This document shows positions 10,701-23,080 of a stretch of 64,000 bases of DNA, one piece after another. The notes under the pieces are model-generated. The model was not told the origin of the DNA. It saw only the letters and a program-made list of their open reading frames with translations, and made no database searches. Every line of letters starts with the position of its first letter. Positions within the stretch are counted from its first letter, which is position 1. A program made the position numbers and the translations under genes. Source of the DNA: Dichotomocladium elegans (lineage: Eukaryota; Mucoromycota; Mucoromycetes; Mucorales; Lichtheimiaceae); the NCBI GenBank assembly GCA_025716815.1, contig JAIXMN010000026.1:372001-436000 (forward strand). Reading direction: 5' to 3'.

Positions 10701-13573
10701 GCGCAAATTCGGGAGGATCTGAAAAAGTATGACTGAAAGAGAAGAGAAAGGAATGAGGCGGGATATTCATTTCATTTTGAATATAGTCTGAGCTACCGAT
10801 CCGCGTTTATTGCATGCCGGAGAAACCGTATTGATTTGAACATCCTTTACGATTATGATCCCCAACGGTTCTTCGAGCATATTCCCAAGTTCATTGAGCA
10901 GGTGCCCGAGGTCGACTACCTCAATTTGTTCCTATCCACGCTCAAGTAAGCTTCACAGAATCCCTAAGCGATCCAAGATGCCAATTTCCCTTGTTTACGC
11001 ACGCTCTTTTTAATTATTTAGGAATGAAGACACCACAAAGACCCTGTATCAGCACGCAGGACAAGCGTCGCCGGAGGCATTGAGGTAAAAGAAGCTGGAC
11101 AAGCAAAGTGCCGCCTGTGTTCCTAAAGAAAAGTTGATTACATTGTAGTGATGCAAGTGACAAAGTTAACAAGATCTGTAAAGCATTCCGTGATGTTCTC
11201 TTCCGTCTTGGCCGCGACAAATATATTCAATCCATCCTTTCCACCTATGTCAAGAGCACGCCGCCTGAACTCGAGGCTGCGTTAGGCTTGCTGGCAGACA
11301 TTCGAGGTATCAACGCGAGGGAGATGATGGCGGTTTCGCATACTAAACGTGGTTATTATAGAAACAAGCATCAATGATGCAGAGGAGGCATTGAAGTACA
11401 CAATCTTTCTATGCGATGCTGCTAGCCTTTATGACGTTGCGCTCGGCATGTATAACTTCACCCTGGTTCTTATGGTCGCTCAGCAAGCCCAGATGGTAAC
11501 GTGATGAAGAATGGCTTTGGATCAAAATATTAAGCACATCGAACCTCCCACCCACCCACCCACGCGTCCATCTATTACTAGGATCCAAGAGAATATTTGC
11601 CGTTCCTCCAGGAACTTCAGAAACTCGACAAGTTCTATCAGCGGTTCCGAATCGATGACCATCTAAAGCGATACGACTCTGCGCTCCGAAACTTAAGCCG
11701 TGCTGGTGACAGCGATCACTTTGATGAATTGCTCGAGTATATGAAGAGACACAGTCTTTACAAAGTGGCTTTAGAGGAGTATGGAACCAAGCCCAATCAG
11801 AAGAAGGTAAATAATAGCGGACGACAAACAGCAAGACATTGAATGGTGTAACAATTTTATCTCCCTTAGCTTATCCTTGATGCCTACGGCGATTATCTTT
11901 CCAGCAGAAATACACACGATGAGGCGGCAATGGGTGGGTAGCTTCTTGGCCTGAAACGAGAGACGATCGAAACAGCCTACTTAACCACTCTTTTTAGTCT
12001 ATCGAATGTGTGATCGTATGGAAAAGGCTCTGAACGCATACAAGCAAGCTGGATCGTGGAAAGAGGCATTCGCACTGGCAAAAGAATTGAACTATACCGC
12101 GGACGCTCTCCAAGGCCTTGCGTATGATGTCATAGGTACTAGAAGAAAGGACATATACATGTATATATAGCCGTGTCTAGAGATTAAGTTTGGATACTAA
12201 TTCTGATCGCAGAATACCTCAAGGATAAAAGTCGGCATCAAGAAGCAGCGGTTGTTGCAGTGGATTATGCACAGGTATATATTCCCCCATACACTACAAG
12301 GTCGACCCACGCTGGGGATACGTGCATATATACGCATATGTATGTACTGATTGATGGAAATATGTGTGAGAGATCAGGATATCGAAGAGGCTGTAGACTG
12401 TTTACTCAAAGGAAACCAATGGAAAGAGGCCGCTCGTGTGGTATGCAATGCATCTAACAATGCACAACACATTTCATTAACGAGGATATCGTTACAGGCA
12501 CGAACGCATGAGCGATCCGATTTGATCGAAACACACGTGAAGCCTGGCGTTTATGACGGTAGGTCACGACCTCCTGCTGCCAAAAGCCGGCAGAGGCCGG
12601 GGGGTGGCGGAAAGGGGGAATAGAAGCGATTTGTCCATTGAGCTTGAAACGATCCCGTACCGTATATAGGTTATACCCAGGTTGATGAAGATCTGAATGA
12701 GATGGTTAATCAGTTTAATAAGCAAAAGTCGCGATTGCATGAATTGCGTCAGACAAAGCCTGAGCCAAGTAGGGTCTTTTGCGCAGGAGCAACGGAACGG
12801 ATTTACTGATGGTCTGCTGTGTAGCTGAAATACTGCCGCATGACGAGTCGCTGGACAATATCGACATGTTCTCGGACACAACCTCGATGTACAGCCAGTT
12901 TACAAGATACACGCAAGCCTCGTCGCGCATGTCCACCCTCTCGACTGTTTCCTCGAAAGCAAGCAAGTGAGTGGGAGAACTTTATGCATACATGCCAATG
13001 CAAAACGTAGTGGGGTTCTGAATATGATATATATATATATTGTGTGTGTGTGTGTGAAGGAAATCGTCCAAGGTGCGCCGTCGCGAGCAACGCAAGAAGG
13101 AGCGTGGCAAGAAGGGCACTGTTTACGAAGAGGAATATCTTGTCAAGTCCCTCCGCCGTTTGTATGAACGGTCGAGTCAGATGCAAAGTATGTTTTAAGA
13201 CGAAGGCCACACAAAGGGAGAAGGCCCACTGATCACACAAAACGATTCGATGTAGATGATATCCACAACCTTCTGAAGGCGATGGTGCCCTATGGCTGGC
13301 TGGACGAAGCGCGACAGTTGCAAGAAAAGTTTGCAGCGTTCCTTGTGACCATCAAGGAGGAAATACCAGCCATCTTCATCCCACTTCAGCTGCCCGTTGG
13401 CAAGGTGAGCGTCCCTTCCCTGATGTATATACATTTGTGCGATGATGATGATAACTCAATAATGCTGCTACTAGTATGCTACACAGGAGGAGATCGACGC
13501 TGCAAAGAACCCGGTGGAGGTGGAAAAGCCTTCCATCCAGGACGTTGATTGGCAATTGCAGATACTGTCCTAA
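7736..13573 (+). CDS. ELP1: Elongator complex protein 1 (Elp1/IKAP)
   Basis: This is the largest and most intron-rich gene, with 28 exons and 27 short introns reconstructed in a continuous frame, giving roughly 1,300 residues. Elp1 is the scaffold of the Elongator complex, which modifies wobble uridines in tRNAs (mcm5/ncm5). The N-terminal WD40 part includes the signature [12 protein letters not shown] (near 8520-8570), VLDWRPSGNL, and [15 protein letters not shown]. The C-terminal helical/TPR part includes [51 protein letters not shown], and an Arg/Lys-rich stretch ([15 protein letters not shown]) followed by [10 protein letters not shown] and WQLQILS at the end. The basic stretch matches the tRNA-binding region of Elp1. 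The start is the Met before RSLQLL. The gene converges with the minus-strand DIL gene, leaving 233 bp between stops. Confidence 0.95.
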
Positions 13574-13806
13574 GAAAAGAAAACAATGCTCGTGTGAGTG
13601 TTAGTTGGGTATTATTGCAAAAAAAAAAAAGTAAACGCCGTGGGCACCGACACCCCCCCTTTTTTTTTCTCCCATGAAGATTAACAGTAAAACAAGAGGA
13701 GGAATACGCGTATAGTAAGGTTGTTTTTATATAGCAATACATAGAATGGGGGAGGGGGAATAAGATCAATGTGTTGATGTATAGAAACGAAAAAGAATAC
13801 GATAAT

Positions 13807-16680
13807 CTACAGCGTCTTCTCTGCATATTTTTCCTTATCCAGCTTATCCATCCAGTGCTCTGGGATGATGGGCGTCACCTGGCGCTCCTTGCCATCGTTG
13901 TTGGGTGACCAGCCCTTGATGCTGACCATGTGTGCTGTGGTAGGCACCGAGAACGGGAGCATGAATTTAGCGTCCCGTGTTTCGCTCACGTCGTCTTCTT
14001 CCGCCTCGTCGTCCTCGTCCTCGTCCTCGTCGCCGTTGTCGCATGGGACATCGACGTGGTTCTCTTTGTCCTTCGTGTCTAGTTCGATCGGCATATCCAT
14101 AGACGTAGGCGTAGGTGGCAGTGACGACGAGAGGAGCATAAACGAGCCCGGCACGATGGTCAAACTGGCGGGGCGGGACACGGAACGTTGCATGGTCATC
14201 GAACGCGCCCGACCCAAGGCGAGAGCCTGGCTCTTTTGTGTGGAGCAGCTGCAGCTGCGGCGCCGCTGTCGCTGCAGCCGTTGCTGTTGCTGCTGCTGTT
14301 TGTATCGGACAGCATCATTCGCTGCCTGGATGACGTACCTTGCAAGATGGTCAGGCACTTTGTCCTCGTTTACCTCGTAGCGATAATTGATGATGCAGCG
14401 CCTGATCTGGATAGCATTGAGCTGATCGAGCTTGTGGAGAGTCTGTGTAAAGCTCTCAAAATCGGAAAGCTGCGATAGGCATTGGAGAAGCTGGAGAAGT
14501 TGGATTGTGGGGCATAGATAGCTTAGTAGGCTGGCCGGAAGCTGTTGGTGGCGGACCCAGTCCTCCACGTGGGAAAGATTCATACGGATTTGGAGCGCCT
14601 TTGAACGCGAGAGTAGTTTCTTGTTCGTCAAGATGCGGTTGAAGAGCTCGCAAGACATAAAGTGCATACATTGCGCCAGCACCTGGATAATAATCGTCGG
14701 GTGGACTTCGTAGGACTGGAGGGCAAAAAAGGTAGTCGATAAGAGGCGGGTGATCGTATGTGGTGAGATGCGCTCGCTGTAGACGGCCGCTTCGGGCATT
14801 GGAGTAGTTGTGACACAAGCAGGGGCGACTGCTGCTGCTGCTGCAGTAGTGGCGGCGGCAGCAGCGGCAGCGGAACCGTCGGGATGAGCGATCGACGGCT
14901 GCCGATTTCGGCGTCGGAAGAAACGCTGCCAGTCGTCCGCGAAATCAAGATCTTCCATGCCACCAATCTGCTCATAGTTTAGCATGGCTTTGCTCAGCAC
15001 CTGTTCGAGGCGATGCTCCATGTCAGCAATAAGCAATGTGTAGGTCTCGGAGATCATCTCAGACAACCGCAGCTGATACTCAGCCGTGGCGACAACTAAT
15101 CCCGAGTCCTTCTTGAGGTAGTACAACAGCTGGACTTGGTTGGACATCCAAAAAGCAAGTGCATGAATGTTGCGTGCGTTTTCCTATCGGTACAGAAACA
15201 ACAGTTACGCAAGCGGCTTACTCAGATCAAATCTCCATCATCCAATCGCCTAGCATCGCCCCCCGTCTCCGCTATCACCGTCAACCTAGGAGATCATTTC
15301 TTTTGTTTACCTTCGTCACTTTGCTGATCCGTTCAAGTGCACCCTCAAGCACTTGCTCAGCAAGTTCTACGCTCGAAAAATAATGTGCGAACCGTGCACT
15401 CAGGAACACGACATTTGCAGGCACGCATATTTCCTGCTGGGTTTCGACAGGGAACTTGATATTGGTAATCATGGTGTCTAGAATATAGGGCAGATCATCT
15501 GCGGCAAACACAAACATTTGGTCAGGCAAACACTTGTCCCAATGAAATTCTGTCGATAAGGATTTCATCGGGTCATCGTCATCATCATCGTCGTATTGAA
15601 AGTTGCCTTTGTAATCGTTGACGGGTCCATTCGACCTATCGTCGTCGTCGGGCAACCATGAATTGTCGCCAACAAGGGCCATGGCAGTTTCCAGGAGCTT
15701 CTGGCGACGTTCTTCTTCCTCGACCATAAACGAGTCGTAACCTTCCAGCGTAGACTGGTAATAAAAGTCGCATTCGGCTACGGACGCTGCGGATGACAGG
15801 CTGTCGCGTGGGTTAGCGGCCAGGATTTCGGCTATCTTCCCGCTACTGTTGTTGCTATTGACAAAGTCAAAGACCGTGCGTCCCTTAGCGGACCGCGTTT
15901 GGGCTGAGGCGCCATGATCCACCAGGATCTTGACAATACTTTCATGCTTGTTTGTCGTCGCCCACATGAGTGCCGACCACCCGGCTATATATATACATAT
16001 ATACATATTCGATTATCGATCAGCTTCTTTTAGGTTCCTTCTCACTCCCCCTTAAATTCCTTATGAGGGAGCAAGTTCTCTTTTTTTTTCTACTTGCACG
16101 AGTCTTGAACATTAGTCTTTGCTCCAGCTTCAAGTAGGGCCTGAGCAATCTCGATCTTGCCAAAACAGGCTGCATAGATCAGGGGCGTTGCCCCGTCCTC
16201 GTCTTTCGCGTTGACGTCAATGTATTTGCTTAACTTTTTGTTGTGCAGGAGTTGCGTGACCCGGTTGGTGTCGCCACTCGAGACAGCACGTGAGAACAAT
16301 TTGTTCATCTTGGTGCGCTTGGTTTCCTCATCGAGGTCATTGCGATCCACCAACTTGTGTTCGTCGTCATCATCATTGTCAAGCGCATCAAATGTCGACT
16401 CACTCATGACGGCGGCGGCAGCGGCGTCAGTGGAAGACGACGACGACAATGACGACAACGAGAGAGTCGATGGTAGGCTGACACGCTTGCCAAGCACCTC
16501 GGAGAGCTGTCGATAGCTTTCCGCCATATGTTTCGTCATTTCATCAAAGGTCATATTCTCATATCGTTTTCGGGCCACCTCGTTACTATCCGTGCTTGCA
16601 TCATAATGTTGTTCTTGTTGTTTCTGCTGCTGCGGTGATAAAATATTATCATTGCTGTTTCCAGAATAAATCGAGGCCAT
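13807..16680 (-). CDS. Ankyrin-repeat and DIL (dilute) domain protein
   Basis: Three exons (16098-16680, 15311-15984, 13807-15183) give 877 residues. Residues ~150-260 form about three ankyrin repeats (DGATPLIYAACFGKIEIAQ, SGWSALMWATTNKHESIVK, KGRTVFDFV). The C-terminal half is a DIL domain as in class V myosin tails: LAFWMSNQVQLLYYLKKD, then YEVHPTIIIQVLAQCMHFMS, then IQIRRCIINYRYE. Fungi carry stand-alone ankyrin+DIL proteins of this type; their function is poorly defined, and an adaptor role in vesicle or actin traffic is a guess. Poly-Ala, Glu/Asp and Ser-rich low-complexity inserts lie around the DIL domain. The first intron (15985-16097) is GC-AG with donor GCAAGT. It alone keeps the ankyrin frame (VQDS|SGW). 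Confidence 0.88.
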
Positions 16681-17595
16681 AGTGTATTGTAGATACTGTT
16701 AATGCGTTCAAAGAAAAAGGTTGGGTGGAGGTCAAGGAAAAACCGCAAAGAAGAAAAGGAACCCCTGGTTCGACTTTTTTTTTTCTTATGAAGAGGCGGA
16801 TGGAGAAGGGGCGGCTGCTTAAAAAAAAGTCCGTGGTGTGCGTGTGATATGCGTATGTGTGTGTGTGTGTGTGTCACCAGTAAGAACGTGCTGCGACAAA
16901 ACCGAATGGCATTGCAACAGCAAAAGGAACAAGAACAAAACGAATCGTCGCACGGTCACAAAAGCAATGAATCATGCGTCTTGTTCCCATTGTTGGTCCT
17001 CGTTTCTCTGGTCCGTCGTCTGTTTATCTCATTCAACCCTGTTCGACCCTGTGTGACCTTACGCGAACGGAAATCATCCATACACAAATACTTTATTCAT
17101 CAACAAAAGGGAAAACGTTGCGGAACCATCATTTCTTATCTTCCGCTATTCCCAGTGCGCAGAAACCAGCAGAGCAATTCCATGGCAAAATACCAATGAA
17201 TCGCTGGATGCATATGTAGCACAGCGGAATCTCGCTGGTCCTTTATACGTTGCTTTCGATACAGGCAACAACAGCGTCCACATGCGCAGTAGGCGTAAGA
17301 GAAACGAACGGACAACCAAATCGAGCTGTGTCTATATGGTTTTACAATGACATCTTGCATACTGGAAAAGCGTCGATAGGAAATGCAAGTAAAAGAGGGG
17401 GTTTGACGCCTTGGTTGCTTAAGAGAATGGAGAACGCATCTCTTCCACCCCCCCCGGCCCCTTCTTTCCCCCACCCCCCAATCCCTTTATAGGACACAGA
17501 AAAATAACACTCACCCAAACTTGGTAGCCATACAAACAAAACTCTCCCATTCAAATATCAATCATCTTTCGTTTTCAATCCAGGCACCCTTTCTT
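16681..17595. other. Divergent intergenic region, DIL gene to Skt5-like gene
   Basis: This interval lies between two genes transcribed away from each other and is expected to hold both promoters. It contains a short TG dinucleotide repeat (about 16855-16874) and a C-rich tract near 17449-17481. Open frames are short and uninformative. Confidence 0.5.
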
Positions 17596-19839
17596 ATGAT
17601 GACCCACTACTACCAGCAACCACAACAGCACCCTTACAATCGTAAATCGAAGCCGCTTCCAGAAATCCCGCAACAAGACCCTTTGTTTTTTCCAGTCGAT
17701 CACTATTATTATGCGGGGTATCCCAAAAATAGTCTTCATTCGTTCGGGTTGCCTGCCAGTGAGTTATACGATAATTGCTGGAAAGGGAGGAGGGCGTGGC
17801 AGGGGTGTGCACTCAAATCGAAATAGATATGCGAGTGGTCTGATCTCTCATTTAGGTGGAGGGCCGCCAGCATCATTACTGCCGCCATCGCAGCCGCCAT
17901 CACTCTACCGCCAACCCAGCCGCCGCCATAGCTATGCGGATATCCATCAGATGCTTCCTGTGTCTGAATACGCTCCTCACGGGTATCGGCGCTTATCTGT
18001 TGAGGTCCCTCATCCATTCGAGAGTCTGAAAATTGAACAGGATGAAAAGGAAGACGCTGATGGCCAACAAATGCCCACGAGCGATGTTCACTCTCACCGA
18101 CCTCCACCATCTACGGCGCAGGTGCTTCTCGAGAAGCCCTTTGATCCTGCATTGGCGGCACCGAACCATCATCACCACGAGCACCACTCACCCAATACCC
18201 CGGACGATCAATCTGTTGGCCCCAAGGTCCCTTCGCCGCGAGGATCCATGGTGTCGTTGTATTGTACAACCGATATCGCAGCTCGCCAGGCTCATAGCAG
18301 CAATGGACAAAGTCCAGGTGGTTCTTCGTCCCATCCCACCACTCCTTGCTCAAGTCAAAACAGCGAATCCGCCTTGCATAGTCTCCTACCACCTACTGTT
18401 CCTGCTCAATCCACACCGCCGCCGCCGCCGCCGCCACCTTCCCCTCCTGGAGACAGCAGCATGACCGCCCAGGGTTTATCTGCGACTATTGGCAGTGAGA
18501 CGATCCCGACGAGCAATGACATGGATACGGAAGCGAATGTGCTCGACCCTTACAAAAAGCCCCATTTCACGAGCATTGCATCCTACAGTCTGACGCACAA
18601 CAAGGAAACGCTTAGGACCCTTCGCCGGATGGCCATCAAGACGCGCAGTGCCAAGGTCCAGATGGCGTACGCAAAGTACTTGCTGGATATCACCCGACTT
18701 TATCCGACGCTGCCAAGCCGACAGCGCATCTGGGATGAGGCGCGGTATTGGATTCTGAGACTGTACAAGAGCATTCCCGAGGCAAGATACATCAAGGGTC
18801 AATGGCATCTCGAGGAGAACAAGACCGCCAAGGCCCTGCGCTGCTTCGAGCGCGCCGCAAAAGACGGGTACATGGCTGCCTACGTGGACCTTGCAGAGCA
18901 TGCAAAGCGGCAAGGTGACTGGCACAAAGCTCTGGCATATTATCGATCAGCGGATGGACACGCAGAAGCCAATTATGTATGTAAAAAAAAAAAGGAGCGA
19001 GAGAAAGAGAAAGAACTCAATGAAGGGGAGCTTCTTGTTTAGAAAATGGCAATGCTATTGATTCGAAACAAGCAAATCAACGAGGGCATTTGCCTTCTCC
19101 AGAAAGCGGCAGCTGAGCCCCATAGTAGTGGAAAGCCGGCGCTGGTACTCAGCATGATCTATTCGCACCGCCAGAAGGAGACCAAGACAAAGTAAAGGCC
19201 AGCTAATGGGATGTAAATAAACAAGAAATGAAAATATTCAGCTGCTATGTAGGGTAAATCGGAACGATGTACTGGCACTTCGATACCTGAAGCAGGCCGT
19301 CCAGGCAGGACTAGTCGACGCTGTCCATCGCATGGGGGAAGTGTACACTCATGGCGAGCTTGGCCAGCCAAAGGACCCGTGGCAAGGATATCAGTGCTTT
19401 ATGAAGGCCGCGGATGAGTATCATCCGATGGCGATGTTGGAGTTGGCCAAGTTGTATGCGAGAGGCATTCGTGGGTTTCTCAACGCACAACCGCAGTGCG
19501 CATTTCGATGGTGCCAAAGAGCAGCCGAGCGGGGACTCACCGAGGCAGAATATACTCTAGGGTAGCGTGTGAGAGAGCGGGAGATTGCAAACAAAGAGGA
19601 GCCCGGGGGGGAGGGAAGGGTCCCCGCGATCCTAACCAGACCTGGCATCCTATAGGACATATTATGAAGAAGGAGTAGGCGTGCGGGTCGACTACGCACG
19701 GGCGCTGGAATGCTTCGGGAAGGCGGCTTCGAAAGGATACACACCCGCAGCCGAAAAACTGAACCAGCCCATATCCCTTTCCTCCATCCGTAGCAGCAAA
19801 GGCGGCGACCTTCACAGCCCAAATTGTCACATCATGTGA
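17596..19839 (+). CDS. SKT5: SEL1-repeat protein, Skt5/Chs4-like chitin synthase activator
   Basis: Five exons (17596-17758, 17856-18976, 19043-19191, 19253-19561, 19656-19839) give 641 residues. The N-terminal ~270 residues are Pro/Ser/His-rich and disordered, including a run of Pro. From ~280 on come SEL1-type helical repeats (MAYAKYLLDITRLYP, ARYWILRLYKSIPEA, KALRCFERAAKDGY, YVDLAEHAKRQGDWHKALAYY, LQKAAAEP, FMKAADEYHPMAMLELAKLYARG). The protein ends Cys-His-Ile-Met. A terminal CaaX box also ends yeast Skt5/Chs4, which is farnesylated and activates chitin synthase III, so this supports membrane targeting and the family call. A second Met at 17599, or one upstream in the same frame at 17521, are alternative starts. 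Other SEL1 regulators cannot be fully excluded. Confidence 0.82.
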
Positions 19840-21531
19840 TCACTTCAGCTCACTCCATTAAACTGTCTTTCCCTTCCTTTCTCTTCTTCGTGGCGGGGAA
19901 ACGAGTTGGTTTGTTTTGATGCGCACGCGTAAAAAGGAAAAGAGAGAAGGCACATTTGACGTGCGACCTTTTTTTGGTCTGGGGCTATCCTCGTTACACC
20001 AAAGGAACCAAAGGTCAGACAACAGACCCTGTTCTCGCCTTTGTTGTATTCCTATACAGCGTACCTTTCACACTCGGGGTACGGAACACCATCAAGATGG
20101 TCAACCATAAAGAGACTTTATTCCCACTTTACAAAAGCAAACCGTATCTGTGCCACGCCGCTCTTCAGGGCCCACGGTCTGCCTTCGCCTGCGAAAAAAA
20201 AAAAGAAATGCAAGATGCACCAATTCTTTTCGTTGGACTCATTAATTAGATGCTTTGTGACAGCCAGCTGTAGTGTTTTGCTAAGGAGCTATCTAGCCCG
20301 TCTGCATGACCGGTGGGTTTTACCAAGGGAGAGGAGGTGTGGAACAAAAAAAAAGGCTCAGATTTCCGGCCTTTCCTCCCTGTACCCTTTTTGGATCTCA
20401 CCATTGTCTCACTCTCCCCCTATTCTCTCATATGCGTCCATGTCTGCGAATCAATCCATAGACTAGAATATAACCATCAGTTCTTATCATGGACAAAACG
20501 ACATACGCACGCCTGACTGACCGGAGAAAAATAGAGACAAGACACAGAGAAAAGAGGGAGTCTGCTGCAAGCACCATTTTATTGTGGAAACAACAATGTA
20601 ACGTACATAGTTTGAATGGCGCCCGTTTGTGTGTGTGTTATTTATTTTAGAGAGCGACTTGGATGAGCGCTGCGAATGTGCCTATGCGTGTACGGCATGC
20701 GTCATCCTTCGTAGATTGGATTCAAACGAATGATTTCTTGCAGGCAGTGTATATAGTAGGCCTCACGTCGAAAGACGGTCCATCAATCCTCTTTTTTTTT
20801 TTTTGTCTCTTGCCATCATCCTATGGGTGGGGTAGAGGAAGTTGGGAGATAACGTCTTGCGCTCTGACCTGAATAATGTTCAGTTTGCCTGTGACGTAAG
20901 ACAAAGCGATTGAAAGGGAGAGGGACCAGAGGAGGGAGCGCTGGCTGCTTTTATTTTAAGGTGATCCGCGTGAAGCTCCGAAAATCGGACCGTTGGGTAA
21001 AAGGTACGCCTTCTTTCATTTCCAAATCCTAAACCCCATCAGCTACAATACAGACAAAAGATACAATGTAACAATGCTCGGAAATGAAAGAAGAAGAGAA
21101 AGAAATAAAACCTCAAAGGTTACTTTTGAGCATAAGCCTCAGACGTGTTGCTCTGACGCGCGTCCGGGATGTCCTGGATTGCGCAGCGGGAGTAGAAATT
21201 TCAGTGACACATGCACTCGGTTCGCGTAGGGGCGTTTGAAAGGGAGGGTTTAAGTTGCCCAGAGTGGGTGAGGACGGGCTGAAGTCCCGCTGCGCTTCTC
21301 TCTTTCCGCTTTCAATCACTAGCCGTAAGTCGAATCTCCAGTGATGGCCTTTTAGCTGATGATGATGAGTGTGTGTATGCGTGAGGGGGAGGGCTTGAAT
21401 ATATACACGCGTGTATATGGTTATTCCGCGTGTATGAAGGGGGGGCCCGTGATGGACGTGTTTTTTTCGCCGGAATGGAGTGACCAGGGGAATACTAAAA
21501 ACCCCCATCCCCACCTTATTTTTTCTTACAG
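19840..21531. other. Intergenic region and probable 5' leader intron of the C9-methyltransferase gene
   Basis: I see no supported gene. The last bases before the methyltransferase ATG read TTTTTTCTTACAG, a strong 3' splice site directly abutting the start codon. A candidate donor (CC|GTAAGTCG) lies near 21325. A ~200-nt intron in the 5' untranslated leader is therefore likely. TG- and AC-rich microsatellite-like pieces occur near 21360-21420. Confidence 0.45.
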
Positions 21532-23080
21532 ATGGGCGTGGACGGATTCAAGCCTACAAACTGGGCTGCCATTAAGAATGCACCGCTTCCTGCACAGGGT
21601 GCGGGTAATCAGACCTTTGATAACCGCATCTTTTTCGGCGTTGCTATCGGTATTCCCCTCTATTTGACCTACACGCTTGGCCTTCCCCTCTGGCTCGGTG
21701 CTGTGTTGGGCGTCTTGCTCTTCCTTCCCATTCTTGCCTGTACCCTCTATTTGACCTCGCGTTTCTCGCCACGCTACCGCAACCGAGTCCCATTGCCCGG
21801 AAAACCTCTCGAGGACTACATCACCATCCAGGACCCCGAGCTCAAGGCTCGCTACAACGGCCGCACCAAGATCCCCATGGAAACCTTCTTTGAGGCCTAC
21901 TTTGACGGTAAAATCGATATTAAAGGCGACATTTTGGATGTCATGGAGGCTCGACACGACTGGGCTGCCTTCCAGTTCACGATGGGCCAGTTCAAGTTCT
22001 TCTTGACCCAATGGTTGCCTGAGACCTTCTGGCACTCGCGCGAGCAGGATGAAAACCAGGTGCGCGATCATTATGACCGCGGCGACGACTTCTATGAGGC
22101 TTTCCTGGGCCCTCTCATGGTTTACACTAGCGGTATTATTTCGGATGCCAACAAGCGCGAAACGCTTGAAGAGCTCCAGGAGAACAAGATGCGTCTCATT
22201 TGCGAGAAGGTCCACCTCAAGGCAGGCGAGAAGCACCTCGATATTGGCTGCGGTTGGGGTACTCTCACTGCCTGGGCCGCCAAGCACTACGGCAGTGATT
22301 CAACCGGTGTCTCGCTCTCCCGCAACCAGGTCGAGTTCGGTAACAAGCGCATTGAAGACTGGAACGTCAAGGACAAGGCCAAGCTCGTCTGCATGGATTT
22401 CCGCAACTTCCCCTCTACCGCAAAGTATGACAAGATCACCTGTGTTGAGATGGCCGAGCACGTCGGTATCCGTCGTTTCCAGACCTTCCTCCATGATGTC
22501 CGTGAGCTCTTGGACGATGATGGTTTGTTCTACATGCAGGTCGCCGGTCTCCGCGCCACTTGGCAGTACGAAGATTTCATTTGGTAAGTCAACAAGAGGG
22601 AGGGAGGGCAACTGCGAAAACAAGCAAGCGTTGCTGACCGTGCATATCTCTCCAGGGGCTTGTTCATGGCCAAGTACATTTTCCCTGGTGCTGATGCTTC
22701 AACCCCCTTGTACTGGTACATCCAGCAGCTCGAGAAGGCTGGCTTTGAGATCCATAATGTCGATACCGTCGGTGTTCACTACTCTGCTACTCTTGAACGT
22801 TGGTACCTCAACTGGATGAAGAACAGAGAGACACTCCGTGGCAAATACGATGAGCGAATGTAAGTGGTTTGATCTCATTTTCCTCGAACGGTCCATCCAA
22901 ATCTAAACTGTTCACTCTCCTAGTATCCGTGTCTGGGATATCTTCCTTGCATGGTCCACCATCATTGCCCGCCAGGGTAGTGCCACCTGCTTCCAGATCG
23001 TTGCCAACAAGAACCGTAACGATGTCGATCGTGCTGCTCTGATCTGCAACCGCACCAACCCCACCGCATGGGCTAAATAA
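21532..23080 (+). CDS. Sphingolipid C9-methyltransferase
   Basis: Three exons (21532-22583, 22656-22859, 22924-23080) give 470 residues. It belongs to the cyclopropane-fatty-acid synthase-like SAM methyltransferases. Two adjacent hydrophobic helices (~33-75) anchor it in the membrane. The SAM-binding motif HLDIGCGWGTLTAWAAKHYG sits near residue 238, followed by GVSLSRNQVEFGNKRI, then CVEMAEHVG and YMQVAGLRATWQYEDFIWG. Length and layout match fungal enzymes that methylate C9 of the sphingoid base of glucosylceramides using S-adenosylmethionine at the ER. Codon use is strongly C-ended in exon 1, unlike most neighbours, which suggests high expression. The ATG follows directly on a splice acceptor, so a leader intron is probable. 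Plant and bacterial cyclopropane synthases lack this N-terminal membrane region. Confidence 0.93.

Noticed and set aside
13865..14380. 171-codon plus-strand frame antisense to the DIL gene
   Set aside because: It is a shadow of repetitive Ser/Asp/Gln codons in a well-supported minus-strand exon.
21526..22287. 253-codon minus-strand frame over the C9-methyltransferase
   Set aside because: It is antisense to conserved coding sequence and produced by its biased codon use.
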